From assembly GCA_022578965.1 (NCBI GenBank), contig MU400566.1:203466-267465 (forward strand): a DNA stretch of 64,000 nucleotides, read 5' to 3'. The translations under genes were made by a program, and so were the position numbers. Position 1 is the stretch's first letter; the number at the start of each line of letters is the position of its first letter. This DNA comes from Xylaria sp. FL1777. Taxonomy: Eukaryota > Ascomycota > Sordariomycetes > Xylariales > Xylariaceae. The notes beneath the pieces were generated by a model, which saw nothing but the letters and a program-made list of their open reading frames with translations, was not told the DNA's origin and searched no databases. Positions 62,425 through 64,000 of the stretch are shown in pieces.

Positions 62425-62815
62425 TATAACAAACCTGTTATATACTAATATAACAGGTTCGCTTTTAGAGTTTTAATTTGTAAGTAATAATAGAATCCTT
62501 AACGGTAGTCCGTTAGGGAGGTTTTTAAAGTACTTTTACTACTATGCATTAATAAAGGTTTTAAAAGATTAAAAGTAATAAATATATTAATGCTTAGTAG
62601 TTATAAAAAATTAATAGCTAAAAAACTAGAACTAAGTAAGTAACTAAATATAAAAAATGCATAATTATATAAATAAAAAAAAAGTAAAAAAAGTAGTAAC
62701 TTTTTTTAAATTACTGCAAGTTTAGTAAGCATTAAATTATTGTAAGGTTAGTAAGCTTTAAATTACTGTAAGCTTAATAAGCTTTAAATTATTATAAGCT
62801 TAATAAACTAAATAA
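62425..62815 (-). repeat. Divergent, reversed copy of the element-2 LTR (solo or truncated)
   Basis: From 62425 the sequence matches the reverse complement of the LTR 3' end (for example TTAACGGTAGTCCGTTA, ACTTTTACTACTATGCATTA) for about 270 bp, then diverges into a tandem array corresponding to the internal repeats of the LTR. It retains C/G (a near-intact GTAGTCCGTTAGGGAGG) that both LTRs of element 2 have partly lost. No gag-pol is attached that I can see. Confidence 0.75.
62708..62811. repeat. 26-bp tandem repeat, four units, inside the reversed LTR copy
   Basis: Units start at 62708, 62734, 62760 and 62786 with pattern AAATTAyTGyAAGyTTAr-TAAGCtTT. Differences are mostly transitions. It corresponds to the TTAAGTTTATTAAGCT-type repeats inside the 519-bp LTRs. 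Confidence 0.75.
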
Positions 62816-64000
62816 ATTATTATGTAATTTTAGCTTTAGCTAGTAAAAAAAAAAGTGCAAAGTATATATAAAAATATTAAGCTGCTTTAAAAGCTATTTT
62901 AGTGTTAATTTTGTAATATTATTTCTTTTTTTTTAAAATTGTTGTTTTAATAATTTTTCATAAGTATTCTTTTTTTTTTTTTTTTTATATGTTATAATAT
63001 TAAAACGCATTAAAAAAACTAACTGCTTATTTAAAACAAAGCAAAAACTTATTTTTGCTTTTTTTATTAATTTTATTAGCTATAAAGTTATGCTTTATTT
63101 TTGCTGCTTTAATTAGTTATTAATGTATAAAATAACAAATAATATATTTTGTTGTTTTAAATGTATATATGCTAGTTATTTTTATAACAGATTAAAAGTT
63201 TTAATTAACTTAATTAATAATATAGTTTTTAAATACTGTTGTTTTAAAAAAAAAAAAAAGCAAATAAAGCAATAATTACTTTTAGTTCAAAAAAAATTAA
63301 AACAAGCTTAAAATAGCTTTAATTTTGTTTTAAGCAAGTTAGTTTAGCTTTATATATAAAAACGTTTTTTAAAAGCAAAAAGTATTAAAATAGTTTAGCA
63401 AAAGCTTTAGTTTTTAAATAAACTAAACAAAATAAAACATATTAAAAAAAAATAAAAAGCGTTAATAAAAAAGCAAAAATAATAAAAAAAGCAAGCTAAA
63501 GTAGTATAAGCTGCTTTATTTAAGTTTAATTAGAACTTTTTAAGCGTTTTTTTTAAAGTTAACTTTTTTTTTTTGGTTTTAAGCAGTTAAAATGTTAGCA
63601 GTAAAACTAATTTATAACTATTTTAGCGGTTTTTAGGTATTTTTTAAGTTTTTAAATATTATTAACATATAAATATTTTTTTTATTTAATAAAATATTTA
63701 AAGTTACTATTGTTTTAATAAAAATTTAATATATTTTTAACTTTATAAACATTTTAATTTGTTTTTATTTTTAGTTATGTTTTAATAAATGTTTTAATAA
63801 ATGTTAGTTTTAGTAAAAAAATATAAAAAATAAAGTAAATTTGCATATTTTTTAGTAATAATAGTTTATAGTTAGTAAATAAAATGATTTTTTTAATTTT
63901 AAAAGAGCTAAATTTTTTAAATTTTAATTTATTGCTTAGTTGTTTTGTTTTAATTTAAAAAATATTAATGTTTGCATTTTGTTTTTATTATAGTAAATAA
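62816..64000. other. Degenerate AT-rich sequence to window edge
   Basis: Nothing recognised; homopolymer A/T runs dominate. The block continues past the window. Confidence 0.6.

Larger units (their letters stand above)
30930..64000. other. AT-rich, RIP-degraded repeat block (continues past the window)
   Basis: About 33 kb that is almost entirely A and T, with TAA/TAG stops dense in all frames. The three retroelement relics recognised in it read on the plus strand. LTR pairs differ only by C/T and G/A transitions in the stretches I compared. Remaining C and G sit mainly in AGC/GCT and GCA/TGC contexts, while TCA and TGA are rare by eye. This is what repeat-induced point mutation leaves. No living gene is visible. 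Mitochondrial origin is excluded by lack of mitochondrial genes and by target-site duplications around elements. Confidence 0.9.

Noticed and set aside
30930..64000. Mitochondrial or plasmid origin of the AT-rich block
   Set aside because: No respiratory-chain, rRNA or tRNA genes. Gypsy elements with LTRs, target duplications and transition-only divergence show nuclear, RIP-decayed DNA.
1..64000. CRISPR arrays, bacterial operons, ribosome binding sites
   Set aside because: The DNA is fungal nuclear, with spliced genes and no direct-repeat/spacer structure.

Overview
The window comes from the nuclear genome of a filamentous ascomycete (Pezizomycotina, probably Sordariomycetes). The genes have short introns of about 50-120 bp with GTAWGT-type donors and CTAAC-like branch points, and the proteins are of fungal type. 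The right half is an AT-rich block of retrotransposon relics carrying transition mutations, as left by repeat-induced point mutation (RIP).

Layout of the left half, 1-30.9 kb (ordinary base composition, gene-bearing). A 5'-complete but 3'-cut VPS15 gene (-, 1-3595) faces a four-exon cytochrome P450 gene (+, 4629-6561). A gene-poor stretch with two small tandem repeats follows. Next comes a Fus1-like single-pass membrane protein with a C-terminal SH3 domain (-, 8321-10182), then a gap of about 5 kb in which I recognise no gene. A divergent pair of mitochondrial genes comes next: a 91-residue single-pass protein whose first exon is only the ATG (-, 15426-15901), and mitoribosomal mL44/MRPL3 (+, 16352-17656). 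A cPLA2-type phospholipase (-, 18557-21153) follows. From 22.5 to 30.75 kb the genes look accessory: a PD-(D/E)XK nuclease-like protein of the fungal expanded family (-), an unrecognised protein (+), an AAA ATPase of the DUF7025 type interrupted by one in-frame TGA (-), and a stand-alone nucleoside-phosphorylase-fold protein (-). The start codon of the last lies within about 200 bp of the edge of the AT-rich block.

Layout of the right half, 30.93-64 kb. Almost everything is A/T with stop codons in all frames. Two complete Ty3/gypsy chromodomain retrotransposons can be delimited to the base: 36180-43121 (285-bp LTRs, target duplication CTTAG) and 49543-57281 (519-bp LTRs, target duplication ACTAT). 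In the stretches I compared, their LTR pairs have no indels and differ only by transitions. The second element appears to have inserted into an older gypsy element, whose gag relic lies on its left (about 47.9-49.5 kb) and whose pol relic lies on its right (57.3-61.05 kb). A small non-RIPped island (45583-45810) contains a 134-bp MITE-like element. Its terminus resembles the sequence at the boundary of the whole block (30849-30871). A divergent copy of the 519-bp LTR lies reversed at 62425-about 62815.

The left-hand genes do not form one pathway. VPS15, mL44 and the complex-I-like protein are housekeeping. The P450, nuclease-like, AAA and phosphorylase-fold genes are of the lineage-variable kind often found beside heterochromatic repeat blocks. 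The AT-rich block could be a pericentromeric or centromeric region or a transposon island; the window cannot decide, because the block runs off its right edge.
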